Shown here: in pieces, positions 1-11,049 of the stretch
Position numbering within the stretch: position 1 is the stretch's first letter
How the letters are laid out: every line of letters starts with the position of its first letter
Assembly: GCA_950022655.1 (NCBI GenBank)
Contig: OX465583.1
Coordinates: forward strand, 67,383,652 to 67,447,651
Direction of reading: 5' to 3'
Source of the DNA: Alentia gelatinosa
Taxonomy: Eukaryota > Annelida > Polychaeta > Phyllodocida > Polynoidae
DNA: 64,000 bases
Program-made: the position numbers and the translations under genes
The notes under the pieces: model-generated
Database searches by the model: none
The model's input: only the letters and a program-made list of their open reading frames with translations
Told to the model about the DNA's origin: nothing

Positions 1-42
1 TAGGTCTAAATTTCTATCATAGTAGGTGGGTGCCAGGCCTTA
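1..42. mobile_element. Right end of a Harbinger-like MITE (family A), cut by the window
   Basis: The first 42 bases match the right ends of the full copies at 27839-28120 and 48051-48342 (TAGGTCTAAATTTCTATCAT, then AGTAGGTGG...GCCAGGCC), followed by TTA. Confidence 0.85.
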
Positions 43-1304
43 AGCGTCAGATCCGCTGAGGCGAATTCTGGCGAATTTGTGTTCAGCTGGAGTCCCCTGG
101 CCTCATGAGGAAATTGGTTACTCATGGCCTTTGGTCAGGGGTGGTCATTGCTCCCCCTGGTGTCCCCCTCTCACGCGCGACACGAGCGCCCCTCCTGCCC
201 CCTCGCGGCTTTCACACGTACTGCGCAGTCACGAGCGCACCCCCGGCACCGGTCCCGGTCTCACTTCTTCTCCACCCGTACACACATACTCCAGTATTTT
301 CTCGTCCCACCCACCCACAAATTCTTCTTCTCTTCTTCCTACTCACGTAGGGCATTTTTACTACCATATACAATTTACCATGTATTGTATCCCATACAAT
401 TAACATTTATATTGTATATCCTATACTTATCATTATCATAATTGTGTTGTTATATCACTGCATTATATACTATGTTATAATTGGACAATGTTCGTAAAAG
501 ATCACCAGAGTTCGTACTACTGGTCATGCATTGAAACCAGCGTTATATTTACTGCTGAGCACTGGCCAGTCTAAATAAAAGTCTTAAATTTTTTTTTTTT
601 TAAATAATTGACTTTTATTCTACCTGTCAATTATATTAATATGAAGTTATGTAATAAGGTTTATGATAATTATCATATACCTTATTACATAACTTCATAT
701 TAATATCACATTAATATGCCGTCCAGTAAGGTCGACATTAAATTTTACTTCTTTTACTGCCATAAAATTCAATAAAATTTTATTCTCCCAGCCACTGCTT
801 CTCTCCTTCCATCCAGGGATGGGGAAATTCTATTAAGTGGATCAGACATTTGCTAGCCATTCGCTTGAGAGTCGGATGTCACATGCGCATTCTCATGAAT
901 ATGATACCGACATGGGACAATATTAAAACCTTTTAATATTGTCACTTGTGTTTCTCAAGTTTACAGGTATTCGCATCATCGCATTGTCCCAGTCTCATGG
1001 CACCGCACGAGAGTTTATAAAGGGCACAATCCACCAGGCCGATTTCTCACCCGATCGATTGTTCCTAGGACCTTAAGAGGATGCTCACGTATTGTAATTC
1101 ATTTAATTCTGATAAAAATAGTTTAATAAATGACCATTTTCAAAGATTTGAGAAATTACAGGGCATCCGATAATAATCGGCGATTGTCTGGCTACGGAAT
1201 CGGCTACCGTCGGTCCAGTGGAATTCTGCCTTAATACTTATGTGGCGTTTCCACCTGCCAAGAAAATGCAACCGATTATATGCAACCTGTACAAACATCG
1301 GTCA
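43..1304. other. No gene seen; GC-rich patch and two hairpins
   Basis: Contains a C/T-rich, CpG-containing patch (120-345), a poly(T) run near 590-600, the 74-bp palindrome at 633-706, and a smaller hairpin at 916-943 (GACAATATTAAAA / TTTTAATATTGTC). Short open frames here have no recognisable domains. Confidence 0.6.
633..706. repeat. Near-perfect 74-bp palindrome
   Basis: The 28-bp arms (633-660 and 679-706) are exact reverse complements. The 18-bp centre (TTATGATAATTATCATAT) is itself palindromic except at its ends. It could form a cruciform, and is probably a solo foldback or a remnant of one. Confidence 0.9.
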
Positions 1305-1316
1305 GTGGTTCAACTT

Positions 1317-1894
1317 CACTCTCCTAGCAGAGATCCTGCGCTCTACTTCCTGCGGCCGCTTATATCTCTGCTCCGACCTATATTTTTTGACAAATCTGTC
1401 CCATCCGCCTGTTTTTCAAATATCTTAAATTCTGAGGGCTTTTTGGGGTATTTTGTGCCCTACTTGTGAATAGAGAGGAACATATTTATAGGGTTTCCGT
1501 TTTCTGTTACTATTTCTGTCAAGCCAGACATAATCTCTGGGATTACTTTCTACAGTGGAAAGCACCTCATGTGTCATTGGGTTTGGTTTTATCAACAAGA
1601 CCCATGTGCTCCTTTGAAGGGATAGTCTAATCAACTGCAGATTCACATAATAAAATGGTTTAAAGCTGAAAAAAAACCCAACTGGATTGTCTGTGAAGCA
1701 CATTTAACAATTCCTACATTCACAACTCATAATATATCAGTTGTTTGAGTTTCATAACTTTTGACAGTTGCCTTGTTTTGAAACTGAAATTTTAGCTTGT
1801 TTCCCTTGTTCTTAGTGGATACACAGGGAACCAGAGTTGGGTTGAGGCAGAGATTAGTAAGTGCTACTGCCGCGAAAAATCTGCTGGCAGAGTG
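1317..1894. mobile_element. MITE family O, Mutator-like (9-bp TSD), copy 1
   Basis: Ends are CACTCTCCTAGCAG ... CTGCTGGCAGAGTG. The flanks GTTCAACTT (1308-1316) and GTTCAACTT (1895-1903) are identical 9-bp duplications. No transposase is encoded. Related copies lie at 7301-7891 and 19301-19855, with an interrupted one at about 28883-29925. Confidence 0.85.
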
Positions 1895-1984
1895 GTTCAA
1901 CTTGAGAAAGTACTGGTGTGCATAATCGGTGGTGGTCAGCAAAAATGCTATTTTCCGATGGAAAACTGAGGCATTCGCCGACCA

Positions 1985-2226
1985 ATTTTTGACACTCAAA
2001 AATGAGCAACCAGAGGTTGACGGTAATACGACGTCAACCTCGAGTGGTTTACCGAATCGCTTGTATACCCTTATACATGTACCATGGTTTTGAGGTCATA
2101 TACCACAGCTTTGAATCCATATACATTGTACCACAGTTATGGCATCTAACAGGTTTCATATAATGGGTCGTGGTTTACAGGAGCCCCCATACATTTTCAA
2201 TGGGGTCTTCGTATACGATGGATGAT
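1985..2226. mobile_element. Foldback MITE family D, partial
   Basis: From about 2025 onward (CGTCAACCTCGAGTGGTTTA ... GTATACGATGGATGATAA) it matches 26283-26580. The left hairpin arm is mostly missing compared with that copy. A 60195-60437 copy is related. Confidence 0.65.
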
Positions 2227-2810
2227 AAATACTCAGTTGGCCAGACAACAATGCTATACCGCCAGTAATAACCTCTGATATCTTATTTACGCTTATATGT
2301 TCGCCTGTTTGTGCAACGTCTGTCATATTTCAATGTATCTTGTATCATTTAGTGTACCTGTATCTGTACTTTGTAGTTTTGTATTTGTATAAAGACTGAT
2401 AATGCGCTGCTTATGTCTTAATGGACATATCTTGTCGTAGTGTAGATTTTATATATTTATGTTTAAGATTAGGACCTAGCGAATACTTAGATTGTGTTAC
2501 AAAAATGTCATATCTCTGTAGAGATCAGATACTTTACTATCGCTAAACACTGAACAAAGGACTAAAAACCTATTGCAACTGTAAATTGGAACACCAACAC
2601 CTGTCTCCCTTATTTCCTCTAGTTTCATCCCTGTAGCCCTTCGTGGCTTGATATTTTTTTTATTTTGTGTACCAGAGGCAGATGTAATGGAAGATCACAT
2701 CTACATGATTGTAAATCATATTCGTCAGCAATAAAACTGTTTCCATAAAAGATAAAAAGATTGGTGGTCATGAAGGTAAGTGGAAACGCCACATTAGTAG
2801 ATTTGGTGCT
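2227..2810. other. Intergenic, nothing recognised
   Basis: AT-rich sequence without convincing coding frames or repeats shared with the rest of the window. Confidence 0.5.
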
Positions 2811-2812
2811 TA

Positions 2813-3204
2813 AAGCCCAATACACATCTACCGATATCGGAACACTGATGTACCCTTGTCGGCAACAAAGGAATGGTATTTTGTCTTAGGCGAGGTATCC
2901 TAACGGAGTCGGCCCCAGTCGGTAGGTGTAGGACAGTTAGGCAAGGATCAGCCAATGATAAGTGAATGTCCATTCCTTGAGATGTCCTTTTGTTGCTGAC
3001 GCGTTGTGGCTCGATGTTCCTAAATCAGTCACCAAAAGTTTATCAACATCTAGTCGCCGACAATGGAATGTTGGTAAATGGCCCTGATTGGGTGGCCGAT
3101 CCAGGCCGAGGTGTTACGTAATTTGCCTGGGACAAGTTCACGGACTCCTGTACGATTTGGGAACTGATCGTTCAATCCTGAATCGGTAGATGTGTATAGG
3201 GCTT
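2813..3204. mobile_element. MITE family K (TA target), copy 1
   Basis: Terminal inverted repeat AAGCCCAATACACATCTACC, flanked by TA at 2811-2812 and 3205-3206. Full copy 2 lies at 20522-20927 in the opposite orientation, and a partial one at 13194-13345. The TA target suggests a Tc1/mariner-type mobiliser. No protein is encoded. Confidence 0.85.
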
Positions 3205-3206
3205 TA

Positions 3207-3845
3207 TTCTCATCAAATAGAGGCAAACCCATTGTCAAGTCGAAGGTGTTTAAAAGATAAATGAAGAGAGACAAATTGGGATCTCGCTGCCTATTCATTG
3301 ATTAGTAGCTATTGTAAAAGAACAACAAAATAGTTGCAGTATTAGTATTAGAAATGTAATAAAACTAAATACAAATTATGGATTCACTATTAATCTGTCT
3401 CCGGCGGTATTTATTTTGATTGAACACAATATCGTGCAACTCATTGTTATAAGATCCTTTTGGTTGAAGGTTGAATCAAAATGGCCGGGAGCATCTCGAA
3501 TATCTTGGATAATCCATCGTTTTTAGATGTAATTAAACAGTTAGCTTTGAGATGAGGCTTTGAAATTTGGCACTAGAGCTCTCCCTAAAGAGGTAGTCTT
3601 CTCAAAAGGTATGCAGTGTATTGGGTCTTTCAGTAAATCCTATTCTTTCACTGTCAATGATTGCCCAACCCCCACCTTATCTTGGGGTGAAGAATTCTAA
3701 ACTAACGCATTGCCTCCGTAGTGGAACGGTGTTTATCTCACCACTAGTACAGGTTGAGCAAAGAAGAACATTGAAAAATTATACACAACAATCACCCGCG
3801 TAATGTGTCAATAATACCTCATAGTCATGGCAGAGATATGAGAGT
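3207..3845. other. Intergenic, nothing recognised
   Basis: No domain-bearing frame and no repeat found elsewhere in the window. Confidence 0.5.
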
Positions 3846-3847
3846 TT

Positions 3848-4250
3848 TAGAAGGAAACCCACGAGATGAAAATAGCTTGGTCCGTACTCCATCGAGTTTG
3901 ACTGCAGAGTAATTCAAGAAGCGAAGCTGAGTAAACTATGTAGCAGTCAAACGAGATGGAGTGCAGACTAAGTTATTTTCATCGAGTAGATTTCTGATTT
4001 TATCTCACCCCTTATAACATCATTTATTGATTAAATGAACCACCCATTTTTTTTATCTTTTTTTTGTAAATGTCTTTTATTTGAAGCAAAAGTTGCTACA
4101 ACATTTCTTTATCATTATATTCTACATCAGTCAACCAATAAAAGTCGTATGAATATACGAGTTATTGAGTATTGAGTACATGAACTTCATGGCCGTGGAG
4201 TACGAGAACCTAACGTTAAGCCTATGGAGAAAAATGCTGGGGTGAGATAA
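3848..4250. mobile_element. Foldback element family E, copy 1
   Basis: Reverse-orientation copy of 44843-45160. The long hairpin has arms GATGAAAATAGCTTGGTC.. and ..TTATTTTCATCG, with a centre TTCAAGAAGCGAAGCTGAGT (3913-3932). The outer end CTTAAGCC-like module at 4213-4250 (GTTAAGCCTATGG ... GGGGTGAGATAA) is shared with many other elements here. Confidence 0.8.
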
Positions 4251-4254
4251 GGCG

Positions 4255-4505
4255 TCATACACTGCACGTCTTATTCCTATATGCGCCATCGTGTAAATGC
4301 ATAGATCGGCCGTATATTGACATCTTTTCATATATATACATACGTACATATTTCACGCCAGCGTATGAGGCGTATACAAGACTGTTTCCTTTTAAATACG
4401 GACGCGTCTTTGTTGTATTTCACACGCGGCGTATACGAGAGAAATTATCCTCTGCGTGATATATATACGCCGGGCGTATATGTGTACTGGTCAATACCTT
4501 ACCGA
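4255..4505. mobile_element. Repeat family W (TATACGCC-rich), copy 1
   Basis: Rich in GTATACGCC/GGCGTATA motifs. It resembles 14570-14745 and 18870-19125 (TATACGCCGGGTGTATAC, GTCTATAGATGAGGC). Boundaries uncertain. Confidence 0.6.
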
Positions 4506-4550
4506 TAGACAATAAAAAAAGGTTCACATGTACACTCTCAGTGAAGCCCT

Positions 4551-4640
4551 GTCCCCCGCCTCCCCCCGCCTCCCCAAACCTCCCCCCGCCTCCCCACGCC
4601 TCCCCAAGCCTCCCCAAGCCTCCCCAAGCCCCCCCCCCCC
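4551..4640. repeat. C-rich minisatellite (CCTCCCCAAG-type units)
   Basis: About nine degenerate 10-bp units of CCTCCCCNNG ending in a C run. Both strands are open here only because of low complexity, so it is not a gene. Confidence 0.9.
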
Positions 4641-5119
4641 CGCCTCTTTTAAGCCATCTTTGATCCAGCAAAAAAAAAAAAAAGCGCCCTCATCATATTT
4701 TTCAGGGCTTGGTGATGGGAAACAAATTTTTTTTTTTGAGTGGCCTAATAAAATCATATATTTCTCCTCGCCATCACAAACATATACACGCACATTCTTG
4801 CACATGGAATTCCTCCTGCCTTACACAAGGTGCGGCATCAGGAAGTGAGAGGTCGGGAAATACCAGGAAATGCCGAGAAATGTGGACAACATAATGGAGC
4901 TGTAGAGGTAAGGCCCCAGGGGAAATCCGTGTAATTTTCTCCTCCTTAGTGCCACTGCACTCTCAGGACATCGATACCCGCCATCCGGCTACACGCAGAG
5001 GTCAGGTGACTTTTTGTGGTGGTTGTGGTCGTGATTGTGGTCAATTCCAACCAATCACACACCACTCCATTGATAATTATATAGAACTGTATGGAGAATC
5101 GTATAAATAGGCAATACTC

Positions 5120-5190
5120 CACGAGTTTGGATGTGCCACAATCTTCATCGAGGTGAAGCGGAGTGATGATTATGGCACATCCAAACGACT
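5120..5190. repeat. Foldback hairpin
   Basis: Arms GAGTTTGGATGTGCCA... and ...TGGCACATCCAAAC surround a centre TCATCGAGGTGAAGCGGAGT (5145-5164), a variant of the conserved foldback centre. Confidence 0.8.
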
Positions 5191-5420
5191 TTTATAAACT
5201 TTCACAGATAATAGAGAATGTAAAGTACCACAAGTTTTATTTGTTAAAATCGTAGGTCACTGTCCTTATTTTTGATAGAACTGAGGCTTGTTTATAACCA
5301 CGCATCAACCACTGGTGGTTTACCGGCTCCTGTCCACTAAACCACCAGTTAATTTTCTGTACGTACAATAGCCGGAACCGAAACTGAAGATGTAAAGATG
5401 GTAGAAGAAAGGGACCTTAA

Positions 5421-7182
5421 GACCAACGCACACTAGGCGACTTTTCCCGTTTTTAGCGGAAAAGTCGCCGTAAAACACCCCTTGAGACATTGTTACGGTA
5501 CAATATCGCTAAGTGTGCCATGGTTTCCTTGCGATATCGCAGACCCCATTATGCACCCCCTTTTCACCCCCTTTCCCCCCCGCTGATTTGGGGTTTGTCG
5601 CCGACTTTTCCTTGAGACTTTCCTTGAGACTTTCGAATATAAAGACCAACGCACACTTGGCGACTTTTTTCCTTGCGATATGCTTGAGACTTTTTAGGAA
5701 AAATATCGCAAGGGGGGTGCAATAAACACAGCAGGGGTCGGGAAAAGTCGCCGACAAATTCTGTTCGGGCGACGGTCACCCCAGCAGGAGGTTACCCGAA
5801 AATCTCAAGGCCTATGCATGCACACTTTGAGACTTTCCCTGAGACTTTCCTTGAGACTTTCCCTTTCCGAAAGTCTCAACAATGGATAACTGGCTTCTGG
5901 TGGCTACAAAATAGATGCGAGGTGGGCCATTTTGGCACTTAGGTTTTTTTCAACCCTTTAACAGCAGCATGATGCCTCCAGGCATTCCCCTGGCTACAGC
6001 AGCATGATGCCTCCAGGCATTCCCCTGGCTACAGCAGCATGATGCCTCCAGGCATCATAGAGGCATCATTCATACATATATAAAAAATTCAATAAATAAA
6101 AAAAAATTGTTTGAATTGAAAGAAATTTTGACATAATAAAAACAGCATATTGACCTTTGATTTGGTATAACAAAATATCATCAGCTACCAGGGTAGATTA
6201 CTCAAATCACATTACTCAAATCACGAGACCCGGGCCAACGGCCCGCCCAGCGGGAGGTGGCATCCAAAAGTCAAAAGTCGCAAGCGAAAAAATATAACAT
6301 GTTATATTCGAAAGTCTCAAGGAAAGTCTCAAGGAAAAGTCGGCGACAAACCCCAAATCAGCGGGGGGGAAAGGGGGTGAAAAGGGGGTGCATAATGGGG
6401 TCTGCGATATCGCAAGGAAACCATGGCACACTTAGCGATATTGTACCGTAAAAATGTCTCAAGGGGTGTTTTACGGCGACTTTTCCGCTAAAAACGGGAA
6501 AAGTCGCCTAGTGTGCGTTGGTCTTTACATGTTATATTTTTTCGCTTGCGACTTTTGACTTTTGGATGCCACCTCCCACTGGGCGGGCCGTTGGCCCGGG
6601 TCTCGTGATTTGAGTAATGTGATTTGAGTAATCTACCCTGGTAGCTGATGATATTTTGTTATACCAAATCAAAGGTCAATATGCTGTTTTTATTATGTCA
6701 AAATTTCTTTCAATTCAAACAATTATTTTTTTATTTATTGAATTTTTTATATATGTATGAATGATGCCTCTATGATGCCTGGAGGCATCATGCTGCTGTA
6801 GCCAGGGGAATGCCTGGAGGCATCATGCTGCTGTAGCCAGGGGAATGCCTGGAGGCATCATGCTGCTGTTAAAGGGTTGAAAAAAACCTAAGTGCCAAAA
6901 TGGCCCACCTCGCATCTATTTTGTAGCCACCAGAAGCCAGTTATCCATTGTTGAGACTTTCGGAAAGGGAAAGTCTCAAGGAAAGTCTCAGGGAAAGTCT
7001 CAAAGTGTGCATTGTGCATGAGATTTTCGGGTAACCTCCTGCTGGGGTGACCGTCGCCCGAACAGAATTTGTCGGCGACTTTTCCCGACCCCTGCTGTGT
7101 TTATTGCACCCCCCTTGCGATATTTTTCCTAAAAAGTCTCAAGCATATCGCAAGGAAAAAAGTCGCCAAGTGTGCGTTGGTC
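5421..7182. mobile_element. 1.76-kb nested palindromic element flanked by TTAA
   Basis: TTAA at 5417-5420 and 7183-7186. The terminal repeat is GACCAACGCACAC at both ends. Layout: a ~220-bp unit P (5421-5640, itself with hairpin GGCGACTTTTCC / GGAAAAGTCGCC); a ~660-bp arm (5641-6300); an inverted copy of P in the centre (about 6303-6534); and the reverse complement of the arm (6535-7182). The arms also contain tandem 37-bp units with GATGCCTCCAGGCAT (5965-6060, mirrored 6770-6868) next to a CCCTTT motif like piggyBac-type ends. No transposase frame. Confidence 0.85.
6303..6534 (-). mobile_element. Unit P inserted at the palindrome centre
   Basis: Reverse complement of 5421-5640 with few differences. 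It is bordered by GACCAACGCACAC on one side and TATTCGAAAGTCTC on the other, and separates the two inverted arms. Confidence 0.8.
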
Positions 7183-7300
7183 TTAAGAACCTGCCAACCA
7201 CAGAACTCAGTAACCACGCCCCACGCAATACCCATGAGCAGAATCATCGGCTCTCTATAGGCTCGTTGCCATTGGCAGACGAAAATGGTGGAGACTTTTT

Positions 7301-7891
7301 CACTCTCCTAGCAGATCTTTCACGGCGCTAGCGCTTTCTTATCTCTGCCCCGACCCACTGACGTCATACGCTGGTACCCCGGGTATCTACTAAAGACAGT
7401 AGGGACCAGCTAACATTTGAGATTCAAAACAAGGCAGCTGTCAAATGTTATAAAAGTCAAACAACTTATACATCTTGAGTTGGGAAATATGGGGATTGTT
7501 AAAGGAGCTTCACAAACAATCCAGCTGCTTCTTCTTAAGATTTTAACCACTTTATGATGAGAATCCACACTTGATTAGACTGCCCCTTCGAGTGAGCACA
7601 TGTGTTATGTTGAAAAACAAAACCCTGCAACACATATGGTGCTTTCCACTGAAGAAAGTAATCCCTTATAATATGTTTGATTTTAAATATTGAATTACAG
7701 AAACTAGTGTAAATCATTTATCATGTAATATCTGTATCTTTATATACATGTAGAACCCAAAATACTGCCCAAATCGCTAAGGATTTAGGATATTTGAAAA
7801 ACTGGCAAATGGGACAGATTTTGTCCCAAACAGGCAGGTCGGTGCAGAGATCCAAGCGGCCGCAGGAAGTAGAATATCTGCTAGGAGAGTG
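7301..7891. mobile_element. MITE family O, Mutator-like, copy 2
   Basis: Ends CACTCTCCTAGCAG ... CTAGGAGAGTG. The 9-bp duplication AGACTTTTT lies at 7292-7300 and 7892-7900 (identical). 591 bp, no coding capacity. Confidence 0.9.
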
Positions 7892-7979
7892 AGACTTTTT
7901 GAGTTACCCAGATAGTCTGTCAGTGGTGCCACTGACTGTGCGTCGGTATAGAATAATCGGATTTCACTCAGTGATGCTA

Positions 7980-8202
7980 GGGACACACCAAGCGAGTCAA
8001 GGCGGCGATCTCCGGAATCGCCAGTACAAAATAGCATTTATGTGAGATATTATTTCACAGAAATATCTCTCACTGATAGTTTAGCGCATCAGAAGCAATA
8101 ATCAGGTGACAAATTAAATAATAGCTCACATATAGTCAATTTTGTGTTAGCAATTCCAGAAAATCTAAGAAATCGCTGCATTACTCGCTTGGTGTGTCTC
8201 CA
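7980..8202. mobile_element. MITE family U, copy 1
   Basis: Terminal repeats GGACACACCAAGCGAG ... CTCGCTTGGTGTGTCTCC, with AT-rich interior. The second copy is at 35336-35543. Confidence 0.8.
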
Positions 8203-8261
8203 GCTTGACCAATCTTTCACTCAGTGGTGGGTTGTGCCACATCGCATAATCTAATCAGATA

Positions 8262-8395
8262 AAGTCGTGGGTCATTTCACGAGCTGCATCGTTTTCATTG
8301 ACCGATTTTGGGTCACCAGTGCCAAAAGTCTGTCGGTGGTTCCTGACTCTAGATCGGTGACGGGAAATCGGCCAATGGAAACGGGCCTTTAGGGA
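8262..8395. mobile_element. Fragment of repeat family V
   Basis: The part around TCTGTCGGTGGTTCC and the end CCAATGGAAACGGGCCT match parts of the copies at 15163-15452 and 27057-27345. Confidence 0.5.
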
Positions 8396-8590
8396 TGTAT
8401 CACCGACACCCCCACCCCGACATATATACACGTACTCAGACAAGGAATCGGGGGGGGGAGACCGGAAGTGATGCTCATCCAGGAAGTTCCCCGAGAAGCT
8501 CGTCGGGAAACTCCGGGAAATGTTTAAGAGGCGTGGAGTGGGGATGAGTCAATGGACTGAATCATGACGGCTGAAGCACGAGGCAGACCG

Positions 8591-9392
8591 ATGCTAGACT
8601 TGTTCAAGTCTTTGATTATGGACATTCATGATTAACCCTTTAAAGACGGGGGTCTATGGCAGAGCCCTGTTGGTTGGGGCGGGTACTTTGAATTGGCATA
8701 ACTCCAGGGGACGGGTCAATTTTTGTCTAAACCCATATTCCATTATTTGATCACGTGATATGACACATCATTCTTATTTATATTATCTGTTTTACCAAAT
8801 AATATCAAATGCTATATCATAGACCTGTATATTCTCTGAAAGTTTCAGATATGTTGATCAATTATTTCTTCATAAAACAATGAAATGGTAAATATTAATA
8901 AATTCCATAAATAATGCCTCAAGGCATTATCCGGTCTATGCTGGGGAATGCCTCAAGACATTATCCGCCCTGAAAGGGTTAAACAAAATTACGATCAAGT
9001 ATGTTGCGGTGTGACAGGTCCAGGAATATAAGACTTGTCCATTTGGAACGAAACCTCCTGTAGATTGCAACCCAAGCCACTCCCTGTAACCCTACACCTC
9101 CCCCTACCCCTCCCTCAGTTTCCTGAGTGTTATGTTATGAGAGCAATAAATCTCGCCTGTGGCCATTTAAAATCTCGACTCCATGTTTACAGTTTCAAAC
9201 CACAGCCCGCCAGGAAGAGAGGGTACAAGTTGGGGGGTAGATATCAGGTATCAATCTCCATGTAGATATTCTGACCAGTTTCAAGGATCTCTGCATGGAG
9301 AGTGTTGGCGCAAACCAGCGCCAGAAACCAGGCACCATTACCGATTGGACCAGTCCCTGTATCAGGGCGAAGATGGGTGGGTAGATTGAGGG
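8591..9392. mobile_element. Repeat family H, interrupted by a TTAA element
   Basis: The left part TAGACTTGTTCAAGTC... (8594-8631) and right part (8983-9392) together match, in reverse, 47030-47415. 8636-8978 is a later insertion, and a family C foldback is inserted at 9394-9702. H sequence (GGGACTGAAGCCAGTCTAG) resumes at 9703. Confidence 0.75.
8636..8978. mobile_element. piggyBac-like MITE with TTAA duplication
   Basis: TTAA at 8632-8635 and 8979-8982. Ends are CCCTTT... and ...AAAGGG, the typical piggyBac terminal pattern. 343 bp, no coding capacity. It contains subterminal AATGCCTCAAGGCATTAT-type palindromes. A diverged relative lies at 40503-40806, and related motifs occur in the arms of 5421-7182. 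Confidence 0.85.
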
Positions 9393-9393
9393 G

Positions 9394-9702
9394 ATACTAT
9401 CGTAAAACTGGATGAGTTTTAACCTTGGCCACCGTATGCCACGCGTGGAGTTTGGCATAGTGACTTCATGAGGCAAAGCCGAGTGAAATCCGGGGCCAAA
9501 TCTCCAGGAGTGGCATGTGGTGGCCAAAATTAAAACAAATCAGGTTTAGATTTTATACTACCCTGTCTCCTCGATTTTGGAATATTACGTGATAACAATT
9601 CTGTATGCCACTAGTGACATATAAAACTCTGTATGCCAGTCAGTGTGGCATACGGAAACTCAATGTTAAGCCTATGGGATTTTATATTAGGGGTAGGATA
9701 AA
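9394..9702. mobile_element. Foldback MITE family C, copy 1
   Basis: Hairpin arms GAGTTTTAACCTTGGCCACC and its complement GGTGGCCAAAATTAAAAC, with centre TCATGAGGCAAAGCCGAGTG (9466-9485). The outer end is AATGTTAAGCCTATGGG ... TATTAGGGGTAGGATAAA. Nearly the reverse complement of 59488-59795. Confidence 0.85.
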
Positions 9703-10059
9703 GGGACTGAAGCCAGTCTAGACGGATCCCTGTGTGGGTGTTTACCTCACGGCACCGCCCGCCTAATGTATACAATAGTGTCTTTTATGTCGCATGCCAA
9801 CTGTGGCACTGGGTCAGGACCCCATGTAAAAACTAGACTGGTGAACTTCATGCCTTGGTTGGTTATCAATGTGGAACTGATACTGTTGCATATTGTCGTT
9901 CTCATTTTTCATCATTAGCTATAGGTTAGCTTTAAGCCTTGATGTATACTACACCTGTTTATACTTTATCGAGTTCAAATTGTATATTGTACATTGATTA
10001 GTGCCTTATGCCCTCTTTTTCTTCATATTTACTTATATTTAAGCAGAACTGTCTTTAGA

Positions 10060-10460
10060 AACGTATTTTTAACCACTACGAGTTTGGATGTGTAGTAATC
10101 GTCACTCGGCTATGCCTCGTGACGATACGGAGCATCAAAACGAGTGAGCGTAGTGGTTCAAAATACGTTTCGAAAGCGGTTCTGTTTTTATCTCACCCCC
10201 AACACGGACCTTACAGTCGATTTTAAGCAATAATATAACATTACTCCCGATAGATAACTGTCGCTCTCCATGTTTGTGCCAGTGCGGTTCAAGCAATGGT
10301 GCCGGAACTATTTTTTTTAACTCGACGTTGATTGGATGCTGCGTTGCTACGTATCTCTGCCACCACCATGGCGTAGTACTGTAACTTTACGTAGGTAATC
10401 GTTGCGTATTTTCTTTTAACGTTAATCCTATGGGAGAACCTATACCAGGGGTGGGATAAA
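10060..10460. mobile_element. Foldback element (family E/C-like)
   Basis: The hairpin starts AACCACTACGAGTTTGGATG, with centre CACTCGGCTATGCCTCGTG (10103-10121). A TTTATCTCACCCC module lies at 10187-10199, and the other end GTTAATCCTATGGG ... GGGGTGGGATAAA at 10420-10461. Confidence 0.7.
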
Positions 10461-10589
10461 TGTTTTTATAAAACTGTGGTAAAAACAAATAATGTACGAA
10501 TGATACAGATATCAACAGCCACGCTAGGTGTTATGGAAGATCGCGGACCTGTACTGACGAATGATACCTGAATAAAAAAAAATGGGACG

Positions 10590-10660
10590 GGTGGCCCTGG
10601 GGCCTCTTTAAAAATTGGGGATCGTATATGAAGACCCTTTTCTGTACATCGTACAAGTGT
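10590..10660. mobile_element. Fragment of MITE family I
   Basis: The GGGATCGTATATGAAGACCC region matches the terminal repeats of 47448-47640. Confidence 0.5.
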
Positions 10661-11049
10661 TATGGTTTTATAGACTATGCTAAAATAATTCAACCATGTA
10701 TTGTAGGCCTAAGTAACAAATCGGGAAAAAAAATACAAAACAACATTGAAACAGAATACTCGCAAGACTTGCTTCAGGTAAAAAAGTGAATACTGACCTC
10801 AGCATCAAACTCTCGTGATATGAGTGATATACATCTCTTTATTACTCCAGATATCAGAGGAGGATAGCACGTTCATTCCATATCTAACTGTATGGATCTG
10901 ATTCTACATTATTTGTGTCTGAAACCAAATACATTCCGAGATTATGTATTCGATCGGTAACAGCTACTCTATGTATGATTCTAATCTAAATTCCTGAAGT
11001 AATAAGTTGCAGACAAGTGATGATTAAATTACTTGCGAACAGAGGGGAA

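Noticed and set aside
4524..4848. Proline- or glycine-rich open frames
   Set aside because: Produced by the C-rich minisatellite.
5509..7331. Paired identical open frames on opposite strands
   Set aside because: Mirror images created by the large palindrome, with no domain content.
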